Source: Athripsodes cinereus
Lineage: Eukaryota; Arthropoda; Insecta; Trichoptera; Leptoceridae
DNA: 64,000 nucleotides
NCBI GenBank assembly: GCA_947579605.1
Contig: OX388325.1
Span: forward strand, 739,572-803,571
Direction of reading: 5' to 3'
Part shown: positions 1-10,649 of the stretch, one piece after another
Layout of the letters: each line of letters starts with the position of its first letter
Numbering within the stretch: position 1 is the first letter of the stretch
The notes under the pieces: generated by a model
Databases searched by the model: none
What the model saw: the letters and a program-made list of their open reading frames with translations, nothing else
What the model was told of the DNA's origin: nothing
Made by a program: the position numbers and the translations under genes

Positions 1-140
1 TCCTCGACCCTCAACCAGTGTAGTCGTTCTAAGAGGGGAGTGATGTGGCATCTTTTGCCCTCTCGGAAAATGAGCCGGGCAGCACTGTTGAACGCCAGCT
101 GCAAACGATTTAGAAGGCTTTGAGGTAGTCCAGCATAAAC
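1..140 (-). pseudogene. CR1-like reverse transcriptase C-terminal fragment
   Basis: The complement reads about 46 codons without a stop, containing 'LPQSLLNRLQLAFNSAARLI' followed by 'CHITPLLERLHWL'. In CR1/Jockey-type non-LTR reverse transcriptases this pattern lies C-terminal to the catalytic palm. The fragment runs off the window edge, so its downstream end is unseen. The same peptide, more decayed, recurs at 32,752 on the + strand ('LAFNSAARLIF...CHITPLLEKLYWL'). No start codon or upstream RT domain is present, so it is a truncated relic. Confidence 0.8.
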
Positions 141-583
141 AATTATGTCAATTTTTGTTATTTTTTATGGTATTCTTTTTTGTGGTTGTTATAGTAAATA
201 ATATTACCTCGATACGGGTGCAAATCCAGTGAGGTAATATTGAGTTCATAAATGTGAATTTAAATAGTGAAAAAATGTTATACTCTGTTTTTGTAAATAT
301 TTTTTTTTGGTAAATAAATTATTATTATTAAAAAAAAATTAAAAAAAAATATTATTATTATTAATTGTAAATATTTTTGGGCAGTGCAGAAGACAATAAG
401 AAAAATATTCACAGTAATACATTAATTACGGAGAAAACAATTGGAAAATTCTATGAGTTAAGCGAATAAGGATGTCTTTAATTTTTCACGTAAACCCTTT
501 TACGTTAATTTGTTGAACATGTAAACATTATAAAAAAAACTGTTTTTAAAGCATAGGTACATAATATAATTTCATATTATTAT
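141..583. other. unclassified AT-rich stretch
   Basis: A- and T-rich sequence with homopolymer runs around 300-360. I see no coding frame and no copy of any family defined elsewhere in the window. Confidence 0.4.
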
Positions 584-640
584 TTTTCACTTATGGCACA
601 GCATCCTACAAGGATGATTTGTGCCAAAAATAGTCTCTAA
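584..640 (+). repeat. remnant of the AGACCATT MITE
   Basis: About 45 bases match the interior of the element at 10,376 ('cttatggca.a.catc.taca', then 'aggatgatttg.gc'). Neither terminus is present, so this is an internal fragment. Confidence 0.55.
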
Positions 641-761
641 ATGTTATTAAATCGTTAAGGAGAAGATAGTTATTGAGAATTACATAATATACATATATGA
701 AAATTTAAAAATGGTGATGTCTCGAATGAAAGACATTTTTAATTATTTAGTTGCAGAACTG

Positions 762-1142
762 TCTATCTATCTATCTATACCCTCACGCCATGTCCCAGGA
801 GGGGTAGGCAGAGAGAACAGAACGCCATATAGATCTATCCTTACAAACTTTCTTCCACATTCATTCAGTTTCTCATACATGCACGCCGATTTCTTTTACT
901 CAACACGCGACCGATCTTGAAGATTTGATCCAAATGATCAAGCGACGTGGTTCTTGGCCGTCTGCGCTTCCTCATACCCCCCTCTTTCAGATAAATACAT
1001 CCTTTTCGTCATTCTTTCATCATACATTCGCTCCACATGTCCAAACCATCGTAACTTATTTACACGCATTCTATCCACAACACTCTTCTTGCATCCGTTC
1101 ATTCTCCTGATATCCTCGTTCTTCATACTCTATCCCGCAAGT
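762..1142 (-). pseudogene. RTE-like LINE 3' end, family A
   Basis: The complement encodes 'KNEDIRRMNGCKKSVVDRMR' and 'NKLRWFGHVERM', the C-terminal segment of family A. It is frameshifted after 'YLSERGG'. The element's 3' end lies at the left, where the CTACCCC...GTGAGGGTATAG end runs directly into a (TATC)n tract, the tail of the insertion. It is 5' truncated. Apparent + strand frames here are antisense to it. Confidence 0.85.
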
Positions 1143-1365
1143 TACAGAACTATACAGTCGATATTTTTTTATATAGACCCTTTTTCGGGAGACGTCTTCA
1201 ATTATGTATTTCATGTTATTCTACACCCCACCCATTTCGGAGCAATGCACGCATTAACCTATTACTGGAGAATGTAGGTCGGGATGGGATGGGAAATAAA
1301 GAACAGTTCATGTATCCTGTACTGTGTACTACAGAGGCTGGTGGGCTCTTTATAGCCCCTCTCAG

Positions 1366-1393
1366 AGAGAACGAGAGAGAGAAAGAGAGAGTA
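1366..1393. repeat. (GA)n microsatellite
   Basis: Imperfect GA dinucleotide run. Confidence 0.8.
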
Positions 1394-1717
1394 GTGGTTG
1401 TATAGAGTTCTGTACCCTCTTGCTGCGTGATCCTACACCGTGCTGTAGATGGTGAATAAAGGAGGTTATGTGGAAAGCGAGAAAGAACGGTCACAATTGA
1501 ATCAAAAATATTAGGTAGAGGTGCTATCGCTATTGTTGGTTAATCCCCATGTGCTGATTAGCTAGAGGCATTTTATTTAGTTATAATTATTCTTCTTCTT
1601 TGAGTGCTGTTTTAGCGTTACGTTTTAATAAAGATAAAATAAAAATAAAATAATCTTTATTGTACATTTTTAAAGTAGTACAAATGACGGGTTCATTGCC
1701 TTTTTGGATCGTTATCG

Positions 1718-1872
1718 TTCGAATGAAGACGACGTTATTGCGCCAATGTGTCAATTTTCGTAACTATTGTGTATTTTCTCTACGAAATTGAAACTTGCTC
1801 GCAACGTCGTCTATATTTGAACGCTAACGGAACGAAAAAACGTAACGTTAAAATGTGTTTTGACTTCGGGCC
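1718..1872. mobile_element. MITE family Y, partial
   Basis: Matches the centre and right arm of the intact Y at 61,062: 'gacgacgtt.ttgcgcca', 'ttttcgtaactattgtgta', then 'aacggaacgaaaa.cgtaac'. The left outer terminus is missing. The 145-codon + strand frame crossing it is open by chance. Confidence 0.7.
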
Positions 1873-1956
1873 CAGGTCCCCCCGACTTTGGCGATCACTC
1901 TGGAGACTGCCACTCTGTCTCGCGCTGTGCGGACCAGAGGCCTATAGGCCCATAGA

Positions 1957-2020
1957 GGTCTATACTCGAACGTTAACGGAGCGGGAACGTGACGCGAAAG
2001 TGTGTTATTGGCTCAGGCCT
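1957..2020. mobile_element. MITE family Y, right arm only
   Basis: Ends in 'gtgttattggctcaggcct', the terminal inverted repeat of Y, and starts near 'tctatactcgaacgttaacg'. It lies 85 bp after another partial Y, so the pair may be one element with internal rearrangement. Confidence 0.65.
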
Positions 2021-2787
2021 CAGCTCTCCCATCTGTGTTATTCCGGTCCATTGCCGTACTGTATTACGCAGCCACGACATCTGCCTCCTTCCCACTCCAC
2101 GATGTCCCTCAATCTTTCTCTCAATTATCAACTGAAGAAGCTGATATTTATCGCCCGCAGGATGTGGCCCGAATATGATACTTAACGAACCCTAATATTC
2201 GTCAGGAGTTCTCTATTCGCATGCACTCTTCATATTAATTAGTCATATAACATAAAATTTAAAAAGAAAACTCTCTCTCTCACACACACACACACGCTCG
2301 CTCACACTCTCTCTCTCTATATCTCTCTCTGTCATGTGGAGTTTCCAGCACAGATAGGCCTCTTCTGGAAGAGTTTAACAGTTTACCAATAAATAGGCGG
2401 AAAATCATTTATGGCTATAGCGGCCCGCAAAGTCGAACAACTCGCAGACCCATCATAAACGAGGAGCAGCCTTGTCCGGAATATAACAAAGTGAGCCTGT
2501 CCAGGATCGGCCTTCACAGTCACCTTGGATGGCACCGTCGGCAGGATGCTCGATCAAATTCAGTCTCTCAATAATACCCGGCAACGGGTACACGCCATTA
2601 TTAAAATTATTATAAACAGTATGTTGGGATTGTTACTTCATTGTTTCAACATTTCGTCGCTCCGCGCAGTGTGAATAACAATAGATACCTACATATTACT
2701 ACTATTGGTGGTGTGAGTGGTTCAACGCACTTGTATGTACATAGGTAATAATATTACAGAATAAGGGCTGTTGAATTGATAGCACAT
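2021..2787. other. unclassified stretch, includes moderately GC-rich 2,340-2,600
   Basis: Apart from the microsatellite at 2,271 nothing is recognised. The part from about 2,390 to 2,600 is less AT-rich than its surroundings but has no open frame worth proposing and no second copy in the window. Confidence 0.4.
2271..2333. repeat. compound CT/CA microsatellite
   Basis: CT run, then a CA run, then a second CT run with a TA interruption. Confidence 0.85.
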
Positions 2788-2851
2788 ACAAACACACACA
2801 CACACAAACACTATCTACTAACACACAGTTGACATACACACACATAACACA
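2788..2851. repeat. CA-rich microsatellite
   Basis: Interrupted ACAC tracts. Confidence 0.75.
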
Positions 2852-3058
2852 ATACAATCATAGTAACATTAATAATAATATGATCTACCCATTTTTCTTG
2901 CTGTAAGTAATGGTAATGTGACACCTCTAATGTGCAAATTTTATCAACATTTTTGTGTTTGTACTTACTTAATTTTTTTCAAGAGACTAAAAGTGTTCTA
3001 CGTTAGTGTAGACGAGATACTTACAGCCTTTCTTCAAAAGATTTTCCCTTAATACATT

Positions 3059-3441
3059 CATACCATCACGCCGCTTCCCTCGTGGGGTAGGCAGAAAGGA
3101 TCGAGCGCCACTTCCTTCTATCCTGCATACATCTTTCGCTTCCGTCACTGTCATACAATTCCTCATGCAGGCTGCTCTCCTGTTTAATGTGCTCCTCAAC
3201 ACGTGACCGTCGTGTAGGATTTGATTTAAATGATCTTGCCATTTGATCCTCGGACGTCCACGTCTTCGAGCACCATTCCTCTCAACCAAATATAATATCT
3301 TCTTGGTCATTCTGTCCTCATTCATTCTTTCCACGTGCTCAAACCATCTTAACTTATTTATATTCATCCTTGTAATTAATTACACCAACTTTCATTCCAC
3401 ATTCCTTTCGTATATCACTGTTACGCACACGATCTCTCAGA
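3059..3441 (-). pseudogene. RTE-like LINE 3' end, family B
   Basis: The complement encodes 'NKLRWFEHVERMNEDRMTKK', 'GRPRIKWQDHLNQIL' and 'RNCMTVTEAKDVC', matching the intact family B copy at 26,855 with small frameshifts. The 3' end is at the left, with the usual TACCCCAC...CGGCGTGATGGTAT sequence. It is 5' truncated within the segment that encodes 'SLRDRVRNSDI' in the intact copy. Confidence 0.85.
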
Positions 3442-3697
3442 CTTATACCACTATCAAGTATCTAAGTAAAAAACACACAGTTTAATTACTAAACCTTTGT
3501 AGACTTGTAATTAGTTAATTAATTAATTAGTATGTAAGATTATTGTATGTAACACAGTCTGTTGTGTTGAAAACTGGATTTTCACTTACTCAGAAGTGTG
3601 GATGTCAATCAAATTAAATTTTGAACTACTATAGATGACTCGCACACATTGAATTGCTCAGAAAAATGGACATTAATATTTTTGCCCAGACTATGTA

Positions 3698-3868
3698 AGA
3701 GTTTGTCGGTAGCCTGGAGGTAGAGTCTCGGCCTTGTGAACAAGGGGTCCGGGGTTCGATCCCAGGTGCCAGCAAACTCCCCTTTCACGACACTAGCTTT
3801 TAGCTTACTGTGAAAGGTGTATAAGGTTGTATTTGGGTTAATAACAAAACCCAGATATATTTAAAAAA
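3698..3868 (+). mobile_element. tRNA-derived SINE S1
   Basis: An A-box-like stretch near 3,711 ('tagcctggaggtagagtc') precedes a B box at 3,753-3,763 ('ggttcgatccc'), the internal RNA polymerase III promoter of tRNA-derived SINEs. The body ends in an A-rich tail near 3,860. A second copy lies on the minus strand at 20,325. It is not a tRNA gene because no acceptor stem closes. Confidence 0.8.
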
Positions 3869-4289
3869 AAAATTTTTTTTAGCTGGGATGATGGTTACGA
3901 TCCTCAGGATTAGACAACAAAAGCTCTGTAGTAGAAGCAGAACTTTTTGGCATTATTGATCTATTCTAGCATATTGGTGGATGTCTTTGCTGAGCGTAGG
4001 GTTCCACTAGCAGGTGTTTTGAGAACACAGAGCTCAGAAAGTTGCTGAGATGCCACATTATTATTCAAGATTAGACGATATGTATATAATATATCGTATT
4101 AAATTTGTTCATGATGTTTAAGATTGCACCTGTTAACAATATTATGTCATGTTTGGCTCTTCCTACACTCACTGTTTGCTTTCATCACAATAATATGTTT
4201 TCAATAAGGATGTTATGTCCCTGTTATGTATTTCCTAAACGCAATATTAGAATCTATCACATTATTACATATTATTATTAATGTTATTA
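3869..4289. other. unclassified stretch
   Basis: No family copy or coding frame seen, apart from 'gctgagcgtagggttccact' near 3,993, which resembles the antisense of the CR1 segment near 32,955 and may be a tiny CR1 relic. Confidence 0.35.
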
Positions 4290-4352
4290 TCTGTATATCG
4301 GAGCAAAACTGCACGATGTCATGAAACGTCAATTTTCATTTCATGTCCGTTC
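4290..4352 (+). repeat. single-unit copy of repeat R
   Basis: Contains 'cggagcaaaactgcacgatg' followed by 'cgtcaattttca', the unit that is expanded into an array at 37,508. Function unknown. Confidence 0.6.
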
Positions 4353-4540
4353 ATAGATTTTCAACATACATAGTTACATACATAATTTCATTTGTTTATT
4401 TATTTCTTACAAAATGTTTGTCAATTACTGTCAAAAATGATTATAATTCATATATTTTTTAATAACAGTTATAGATTCATTGTTTTATTTTTATTTCTAT
4501 TATTTCTGTTGATATATAATTATGTATTATTTTAATTTTA

Positions 4541-4612
4541 TAACCGGGTTAATTGGAAGACATTGCATTTTAGCGATAAACTCGCCCTTTGTACATTTAT
4601 TTATTTATTTAT
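4541..4612 (+). mobile_element. short retroposon J
   Basis: 'ggttaattggaagacattgc', 'agcgataaactcgccctttg' and a (TTTA)n tail. Copies of J recur about ten times in the window on both strands and always end in TAAA-type tails, as expected of SINEs or LINE 3' ends. Confidence 0.65.
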
Positions 4613-4843
4613 TCTTTTTGCACATCATCATTACATAACATTGTTAACAAAATAACACATTGAATTGTATAACTGATATTTTTATGAGATTTTGTATATT
4701 GATTTGAAATATCGTAACCAATGTACATATTACAGAGCAATTTATTATATAAACGTATGCTAAGATATATAAAACTCTTGGAAATTTCAGCCAATCTATG
4801 CTCTAATGATTGGACATCTCGCTTACAATAATTCATAATTCAT

Positions 4844-4886
4844 TTTGATCAAAATTCGACATAGTATAGTTTCGCTCCGACTTAAA
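4844..4886 (-). repeat. single-unit copy of repeat R
   Basis: The complement contains 'cggagcgaaactatactatg'. Confidence 0.55.
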
Positions 4887-5237
4887 GATATACAAATATA
4901 TAAGTTTCTTATGTACAATCATCAAATGGTCAATAGCCCTATTTGGAGTGCGTTGGACTTGTATTTATTGTATCACTAGTTCATTATCCACCTTCGACTT
5001 ATCTACATCATTTTAATTAATATCTAATAATATTGTCCCTTGAAGGATCGGGAATACATGGTGTAAAAATTACAAAAGATATTACAAAGGTGAGGATAAA
5101 ACTCATCAACAACTCAAAAAATTATTTTAAAATTGAATTTTTTTAACAATTTTATAATAAACTAGCTGACCCGGCAAACGTTGTTGTGCCATACCTTTAC
5201 ATTATAATATTGACCGGAGTTGAAAATGATTGTATTA

Positions 5238-5360
5238 CTAATTTTATTTATTTATTTATTTCACATCAACAGCACACTACAGACAATATATATGCATAAA
5301 AACAAACAATGCAAACAAAAAAATGGTATCAATATATCGCCCTATTTATAAGTGCACACA
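5238..5360 (-). mobile_element. short retroposon K in the Helitron
   Basis: (TTTA)n tail at left followed by 'cagcacactacagacaatat' and a diffuse A-rich body, matching 63,405-63,545. Confidence 0.5.
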
Positions 5361-5368
5361 AATTACTA

Positions 5369-5623
5369 CTACTACTACTACTATACCATCACGGCATATC
5401 CCACAAGTGGGGTAGCCAGCAGATCAGCTGCATGTAAGAAACATGCAAACTGTCCTCTTCGTGCCAATATAAAATCAAGACATTCAGGATGGGTGGCAAG
5501 CCTCATCGCTGAATTTAAGATGTAAAATGTCTTTTTTTTTTTCGAACACCTGCCTTTTACAGGACACTCGAAAACTTACGCAGAAGAGTGGGAGACCAAT
5601 TCTTTACCGGGTGCTCCACAGGA
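5369..5623 (-). mobile_element. SINE-like family E
   Basis: Near full-length E. The tail is an (ACT)n tract at 5,369-5,385, then the 3' end 'ataccatcacggcatatccc', body 'gacattcaggatgggtggca', and 5' end 'accgggtgctccac'. Several E copies stop at the same 5' sequence, which argues for a discrete element of about 245 bp rather than random LINE truncations. Confidence 0.7.
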
Positions 5624-5867
5624 TTACAAATTAAATTTTCATATTAAGTTTGAAGTACATAAGGTTGTCAGATTTAAATAAAAGAATAGTAAAATGATAA
5701 AAAAAAGCTACCACATTAGACAATAATATATAAAAAACAATATAAAGAAGAATAACAGTAATATCCTTATTAAAAAATAAGGCTTAATGGTAGAAGGGTG
5801 AAAATTTAGGACTGTATGTATTTTTTAATGCCTCACCATACAAAATAAAAATTCGGGGCGGACCACC

Positions 5868-6008
5868 CTTAACTTTTATTTATTTATTCATTCTTTACTG
5901 TACATTGATAAAAAACAATTACATAAAAGGTATACATTCAAATTAAATACAATCAATATACAGAGGGCGAGTTTATCGCAAAGGCGCGATCTCTTCCAAC
6001 TAACCCAA
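5868..6008 (-). mobile_element. short retroposon J in the Helitron
   Basis: Near full-length J, about 135 bp: tail (TTTA)n then 'cattctttactgtacattga', body 'tacagagggcgagtttatcg', end 'tcttccaactaaccc'. Confidence 0.65.
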
Positions 6009-6297
6009 AGTTTTAGGGGTATGAAAAATAAATGTTGGCCGATTCTCAGACCTGCCCGATAAGCACGCAAAATTTCATCAAAATCGGTCTAGACGTTTCG
6101 GAGGAGTATGATAACAAACACCGTGACACGAGAATTTTATATATGTATTAGATTAACAAAATTGTTTGACTTGAGGAAAGTTCGTTTAATACTTGTATAA
6201 TAGTTTTTATCAAATTTTTCCGAATCACAAAAATGTGTTATAACGGATTTCGAAAATAAGCGACACATATTCGTTAGTCGGTATATCAATATAAAAT

Positions 6298-6366
6298 GAA
6301 ATCAGTGTACAGAGGGTGAGCGAGCTTATCGCAGAGGCGCGATTCTTCCAATTAACCCGAACGTCA
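6298..6366 (-). mobile_element. short retroposon J, partial
   Basis: 5' half of J only ('gcgattcttccaattaaccc'), no tail. Confidence 0.55.
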
Positions 6367-6573
6367 ATTAATGTTGTAAGTATGTGATGATATACATTGT
6401 ACATTGAATTCATAGAATAGAATAGAATTTATTCAATAAAATAGTTTACAATTACAATTATATAGAAATTATACAAGTTTATTTATTTATAACATAACAC
6501 AATAATATCTAGTTCCCCATTCAGCACATGGAATTAAGAGCTGGTATGAGGGGAACAATTAAAATAATTAACG

Positions 6574-6811
6574 ACCGGTGTGGCGTGAAGGCTAACGCAC
6601 TTGCCTTTGAGTCACTAGGTCCCGGGTTCGTTTCCCGGCCAGGGCAAAGTGAAGAATGACCTTTTTCAGATTGTCCTGGGTCTGGGTGTTACATGTATAT
6701 GTGTGTAGTGCATTGTATATATGTGTATCGTCGCGTTAGTACCCATAATACAAGATTCACATCTTAGTTTGGGACTAGCTCGGTCTGTGTGAATTGTCTA
6801 TACATGTTATA
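6574..6811 (+). mobile_element. tRNA-derived SINE S2, full length
   Basis: Starts 'ccggtgtggcgtgaaggcta' (A-box region), B box at 6,625-6,635 ('ggttcgtttcc'), then a tRNA-unrelated body and conserved 3' end 'gggactagctcggtctgtgt' with a short AT tail. Further copies lie at 11,537, 30,146, 35,703 and 49,088. Confidence 0.8.
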
Positions 6812-7055
6812 ATTACAAAATTTACATATGTAGTTAGTTCTGTTTAATCTAGCACTCATTTATGCAAATAAAGATAAGAAAAACTATGCAGTTTAACAAT
6901 TTTGGTACACATTCAAATAGAATTATTTTACACAATTACACAATTTAAATTATTTAATTACATACGTAGTTAGGTCCATTTAATCTAGCACTCATTTTTA
7001 CAAAGAAATAAATGTAGAATTGTGCAGTTTGCCAAATTTGGTACACTTTCAGATA
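6812..7055. repeat. diverged tandem duplication, about 140 bp offset
   Basis: 'taatctagcactcattt' and 'tttggtacac.ttca.atag' each occur twice in the same order, in the first and second halves. Confidence 0.6.
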
Positions 7056-7626
7056 GTTATACCTAATTGTTATTTTTATGACACTATTTTATTATGTAAT
7101 ATTGTAACCAATGTACAGTGAAGAATAAAATAAATAAATAAATTATACAAATTGACAATTCATGCATACCTGTCATACCTTTTACAGGACGAAAAACATA
7201 TAAAAGGCGCCTACATAACTTAGAAAATATTTTCCGGAAATTTATATCAAATTTAGGTACTGCAGTCAATAAAAGGAAAACAGGTGTTTCTTCAAACGCC
7301 TAGTGTCATAAAAGCCAATAAGGAAGAGTATTAGATGCATTAGAAAATATAAAATTAAATATTTCTCTATAAGTTTGCAATGGAATAAAATTAGATTTTT
7401 TACTATATTATGTATATTTAATTTGAGATTACAAACCATCCGTTTCCTATATACACTTTAAATAACAGAAGTAAACATAATTTATTTCTGTTAAGGTGTT
7501 AACAGTGGATTCCCGGAATAGATTGAGACTCCTACACTTTTGTTTGTATCACAGATCAAGGCCCTTTTCACGACGATACTCTTGAAGTGTGTAACCCATA
7601 CGTAAAAATAAAATAAAATCTGCAAA
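7056..7626. other. unclassified, with a J-like tail near 7,095
   Basis: 'attgtaaccaatgtacagtg' followed by (AAAT)n at about 7,095-7,143 resembles a J-type 3' end. The remainder shows nothing recognisable. Confidence 0.4.
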
Positions 7627-8056
7627 ATGTATGCAAGTGAAACTTGGACGTGGTTGAAGAAAGATGAGAGTGGAACAAATGCCGTGGAGATGCGTAAACT
7701 GAGAAGAATGGTTGGTAAAACGTTGCAAGATAGAGTGAAGAATGAGGATATTAGGAGAATGAGCCGATGAAAGAGTGTTGTGGATAGAACGCGTGTAAAT
7801 AAGTTACGATGGTTTGGACATGTGGAGCGAATGCAAGATGAAAGAATGACGAAGAGGATGTATTTGTCTGAAAGACGGGGTGTGAGGAAGCGCGAACGAC
7901 CAAGAACCACGTGAACGCATGTTGAGTAAAAGAAATCGGCGTGCATGTATGAGAAACTGGATGAATGTGGACGAAGCGAAAGAAATTTGTAAGGATAGAT
8001 CTATATGGCGTTCCGATCTCTTTGCCTACCCCTCCTGGGACATGGCGTGAGGGTAC
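7627..8056 (+). pseudogene. RTE-like LINE 3' end, family A
   Basis: Encodes 'ASETWTWLKKDESG', 'RDRVKNEDIRR'-like and 'NKLRWFGHVERMQDERMTKR', with an in-frame TGA after 'IRRMSR' and a deletion that removes the 'W.DH..QIL.DG' segment. It ends at the family 3' end near 8,050 without a clear tail. Confidence 0.85.
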
Positions 8057-8090
8057 ATAGAGATAATAAAATCTAATTCGAATATAAATT

Positions 8091-8255
8091 GGCACCACCC
8101 GTTGTCGAGTATTTTTTCCATGGAAAAAGTAATGTGTACGCAACTGTAGGAAATTTTACATAAAAATATTTCTACATATATGGCAACAATTTCCTCAAGT
8201 TTCGTAAATATTACTTTTTCTATGAAAAAAAAAATATTCGACATCGGGTGGGGCC
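8091..8255. mobile_element. MITE family S, short form
   Basis: Imperfect terminal inverted repeats: 'ggcaccacccgttgtcgagt' against the complement of 'cgacatcgggtggggcc', continuing through '.catggaaaaagtaat'. The long form at 20,883 shares the arms. Confidence 0.6.
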
Positions 8256-8605
8256 GCTAAATTAAGTCAGTTTTCGTCGAACTTGGGACCTCGTGACTCA
8301 CAGCCAAGATCTTTACCTCCCCGTCACATCAGCTGCTAAAATATATTTCATTACAAGTGCGTAGGGCATTACCCCTTTTTGAAAATGTAGTAATTACCTC
8401 GCTACTTATAAACTGAAAACATTACACCGCGTTGTCTAATAGCTCTGTATTGCTATCTCTGTCATCAATATAATATATGTAACGTGACTGTCCATTAAGG
8501 AATGTTCCCAGAACGTTCTCGCTGTAACCTAGTTTTGGACTGAGCCATAAATAAACATAAAATAATAATATGAAACATAAAACAGCTATTACCAATATAA
8601 TGTAA
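8256..8605. other. unclassified stretch
   Basis: Nothing recognised. Confidence 0.4.
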
Positions 8606-8870
8606 CTATTCTACTATACCACTACTACTATACCATCACGGCATATCCCACAAGTGGGGTAGCCAGCAGACCAGCTGCATGTAAGAAACATGCAAGCTGT
8701 CCTCTTCGTGCCAATATAAAATCAAGACATTCAGGATGGGTGGCAAACCTCATCGCTGAATTTAAGATGTAAAATGTCTTATTTTTTCGAACACCTGCCT
8801 TTTACAGGACACTTGAAAACTTATGGAGAATAGTGGGAGACCAATTCTTTACCGGGTGCTCCACGGGATT
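8606..8870 (-). mobile_element. SINE-like family E, full length
   Basis: Best preserved E copy: (ACT)n tail at left, intact 3' end, and an intact short frame on the minus strand ('MRFATHPECLDFILARRGQL...', stop in the TATAG 3' end). Whether that 40-codon frame was ever translated is unknown. Confidence 0.75.
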
Positions 8871-8943
8871 TTTTAAACTATATCATAGCAGTGCAATTCA
8901 CAAATTGGGTAGCCAGTGCGGACTAGTTCTGTTAACACTGTTA

Positions 8944-8995
8944 TATTTATTTATTTACATAATACACGGCCTTTTAAAATAGCCTTTACAATACA
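8944..8995 (-). mobile_element. LINE/SINE 3' tail, type L
   Basis: (TTTA)n followed by 'cacggccttttaaaatagcc'. Type L 3' ends share an AAAGGC..GCCGTGAA hairpin-like end before (AAAT)n. Confidence 0.5.
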
Positions 8996-9109
8996 ATAAC
9001 ATAAAAAACACACTTAAAACAAAACACAATCAACATGTAAGAAAAATGAAAACAAATACACGATAACAGAAACTACATGGGATTCTCAATGGAAAGCATG
9101 CAATCATCA

Positions 9110-9365
9110 TCATCGCCCTCAACGCTCCTCTCGGGAGCACAGGGCAGAAACCAGCCTCCTCCATTCAGAACGTCTCTGCGCTCTGATGTCGTTGTCATAG
9201 GAACGGTGTATTATGAAAGAGGGACGCCTGGGCCGACGGAACCCTTGCGGACGGAAGAACATCGCTCTTTTTAGCCAACTATCATTGGGCATTCTCAAAA
9301 CATGTCCCAGCCAGGACCATCGTCTCTCCTGTATCACGGAGATTTCAGGTCTCTACAGGAAAGCA
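9110..9365 (-). pseudogene. RTE-like LINE 3' end, family C
   Basis: The complement encodes 'IQERRWSWLGHVLRMPNDSW', 'PSFIIHRSYDNDIRAQ' and 'EWRRLVSALCSREER' before a stop. Compared with the copy at 30,324 about a dozen codons ('GMSW.EVTQLAQ') are missing in the middle. The 3' end carries an (ATC)n tail near 9,105. Confidence 0.85.
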
Positions 9366-9582
9366 TGTACTCTCGAACAAATCCGCTCACAGCACATTTC
9401 CTCACGGTGTACTCTGAATCAAGATATCAACTTTAACACAGTAATTATTCACTACTATTTTTTTTATTTATTTATTTTATTTTATTCATAAATACACAGT
9501 GTACATTGATATTACAACAACAAAACAATATTACACACAGTAAAAATGCTCCCTCCATAAGCAACCAAATTACATTATTACA

Positions 9583-9896
9583 TGGAGTCGATTCATTGCT
9601 AAGTAATAACTATAGTTGGACGATGATCCCGCAGCATAGAACAATGCCTGACTTCTGGTGCTACGACTCGGGACGTGCAAGTTCAGCTTAGCTAGCAACT
9701 CTGTGCAATCCAGAGAGACAGTCGCACTAACTTTCTCAGTGTAAGGAGATGGAACAACACTCTGCGATCTAGCAGACTAACGAGCCTCATCTCCATCAAC
9801 AACAAAAAAATCATAGTTCAAATTATTGTCAATGGGAATATCTAGGCGGTAGTTCACGTGTCGCAGGAACCTGTGTTGAATAGACTTAATAGTATT
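9583..9896 (-). pseudogene. Jockey-like reverse transcriptase C-terminal fragment
   Basis: The complement encodes 'IKSIQHRFLRHVNYRLDIP', 'LLDRRVLFHLLTLRKLV' and, after a frameshift, 'LHVPSRSTRSQALFY'. The order (IQ.RFLR, then DRR...L.KL, then VP.R..R) is typical of the region after the thumb in Jockey-clade LINE proteins. The 5' edge abuts family N at 9,897. Confidence 0.7.
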
Positions 9897-10062
9897 GAGG
9901 TTACCAGCAAGAGACCAAGAGGAAGGCCAAAGCGCAGATGGCGTGAAGTAGTAGTGAGATAAGACATGCGGAACTGCGATGTTTCCCATGAGGATGCACT
10001 CGACAGAAACAAGTGGTGAAACAAAACAAGAAAGGCAGACTCCACTACCATGTGGGACTAAT
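9897..10062 (+). pseudogene. RTE-like LINE 3' end, family N
   Basis: Encodes 'SRGRPKRRWREVV'-like, 'MRNCDVSHEDALDR' and ends 'ADSTTMWD' plus stop, with one in-frame stop. It matches the better copy at 54,284. Confidence 0.75.
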
Positions 10063-10375
10063 AATTATTTATATAGGTATTCTTGTTTTATATTATATAT
10101 TTCATTTTCTGTTTATCTTTTGATCTAAACTCACTTTATAGTAAAACAGTTCTCAAACAGCAAACTGGAAGACATTGCCTCAAGGCAATATGTACGCCTT
10201 TTGTAAAATATTTGTATATTTGACAATAATAACTAATATATTATTAATAATAATAATAAGTAGACAATTTATAGTGCGCCGTTTTGTGGAATATATTATT
10301 CACTTCAAGGGCGCATCCTAAAATATCGTGTTTATACCCGTGATACACGCCTGATACATATAATACATAATATAT

Positions 10376-10649
10376 AGACCATTAAAGGATGACGTCACAG
10401 AAAAATCATTGAGGGGCATCAGGTATCCCAACACAACAGACGAATACGGTGTAATATTAGGTGGAACGCCTAAAGAATACTTAATAATCAAAAAAACTGT
10501 CAGTGTCGATTTTGTTATTATTTTGTCGTCTGACTTTCTTTTTTCCTCTTATGGCATAACATCTTACAAGGATGATTTGCGCAATCTGACTGTTTGCCCC
10601 CCAAGCAAAAGCAAATCCATAGACAAGACCACGTGACCTTTAATGGTCT
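10376..10649 (+). mobile_element. AGACCATT MITE, copy 1
   Basis: Terminal inverted repeats 'agaccattaaagg' / 'cctttaatggtct', flanked by AT on both sides. Interior is near-identical to the inverted copy at 38,223. The 75-codon frame inside is not conserved in a way that suggests coding. The 2 bp duplication fits a Tc1/mariner-type insertion, though TA is the usual target. Confidence 0.75.

Larger units (their letters stand above)
5162..6148 (-). mobile_element. Helitron-like element, group H1, carrying three insertions
   Basis: On the minus strand it starts near 'atataaaattctcgtgtcac' (about 6,148), continues with the conserved 'gttggccgattctcagacct' region (read here on +) and ends at CTAG (5,162-5,165) followed by T. 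Eleven bases before CTAG is a short hairpin, 'ggcacaacaacgtttgcc'. A 3' hairpin plus CTRR and absence of terminal inverted repeats are the Helitron hallmarks. No Rep/helicase coding is visible, so it is non-autonomous. K, E and J retroposons sit inside it. Confidence 0.65.

Noticed and set aside
1748..2185. 145-codon + strand open frame
   Set aside because: It runs through two MITE Y pieces and unrelated sequence; the overlapping Y copies elsewhere do not preserve the frame.
3698..3780. tRNA gene
   Set aside because: A and B boxes are present but no acceptor or anticodon stem closes, and the sequence recurs with an A-rich tail as a SINE. The same holds for 6,574, 35,703 and 49,088.
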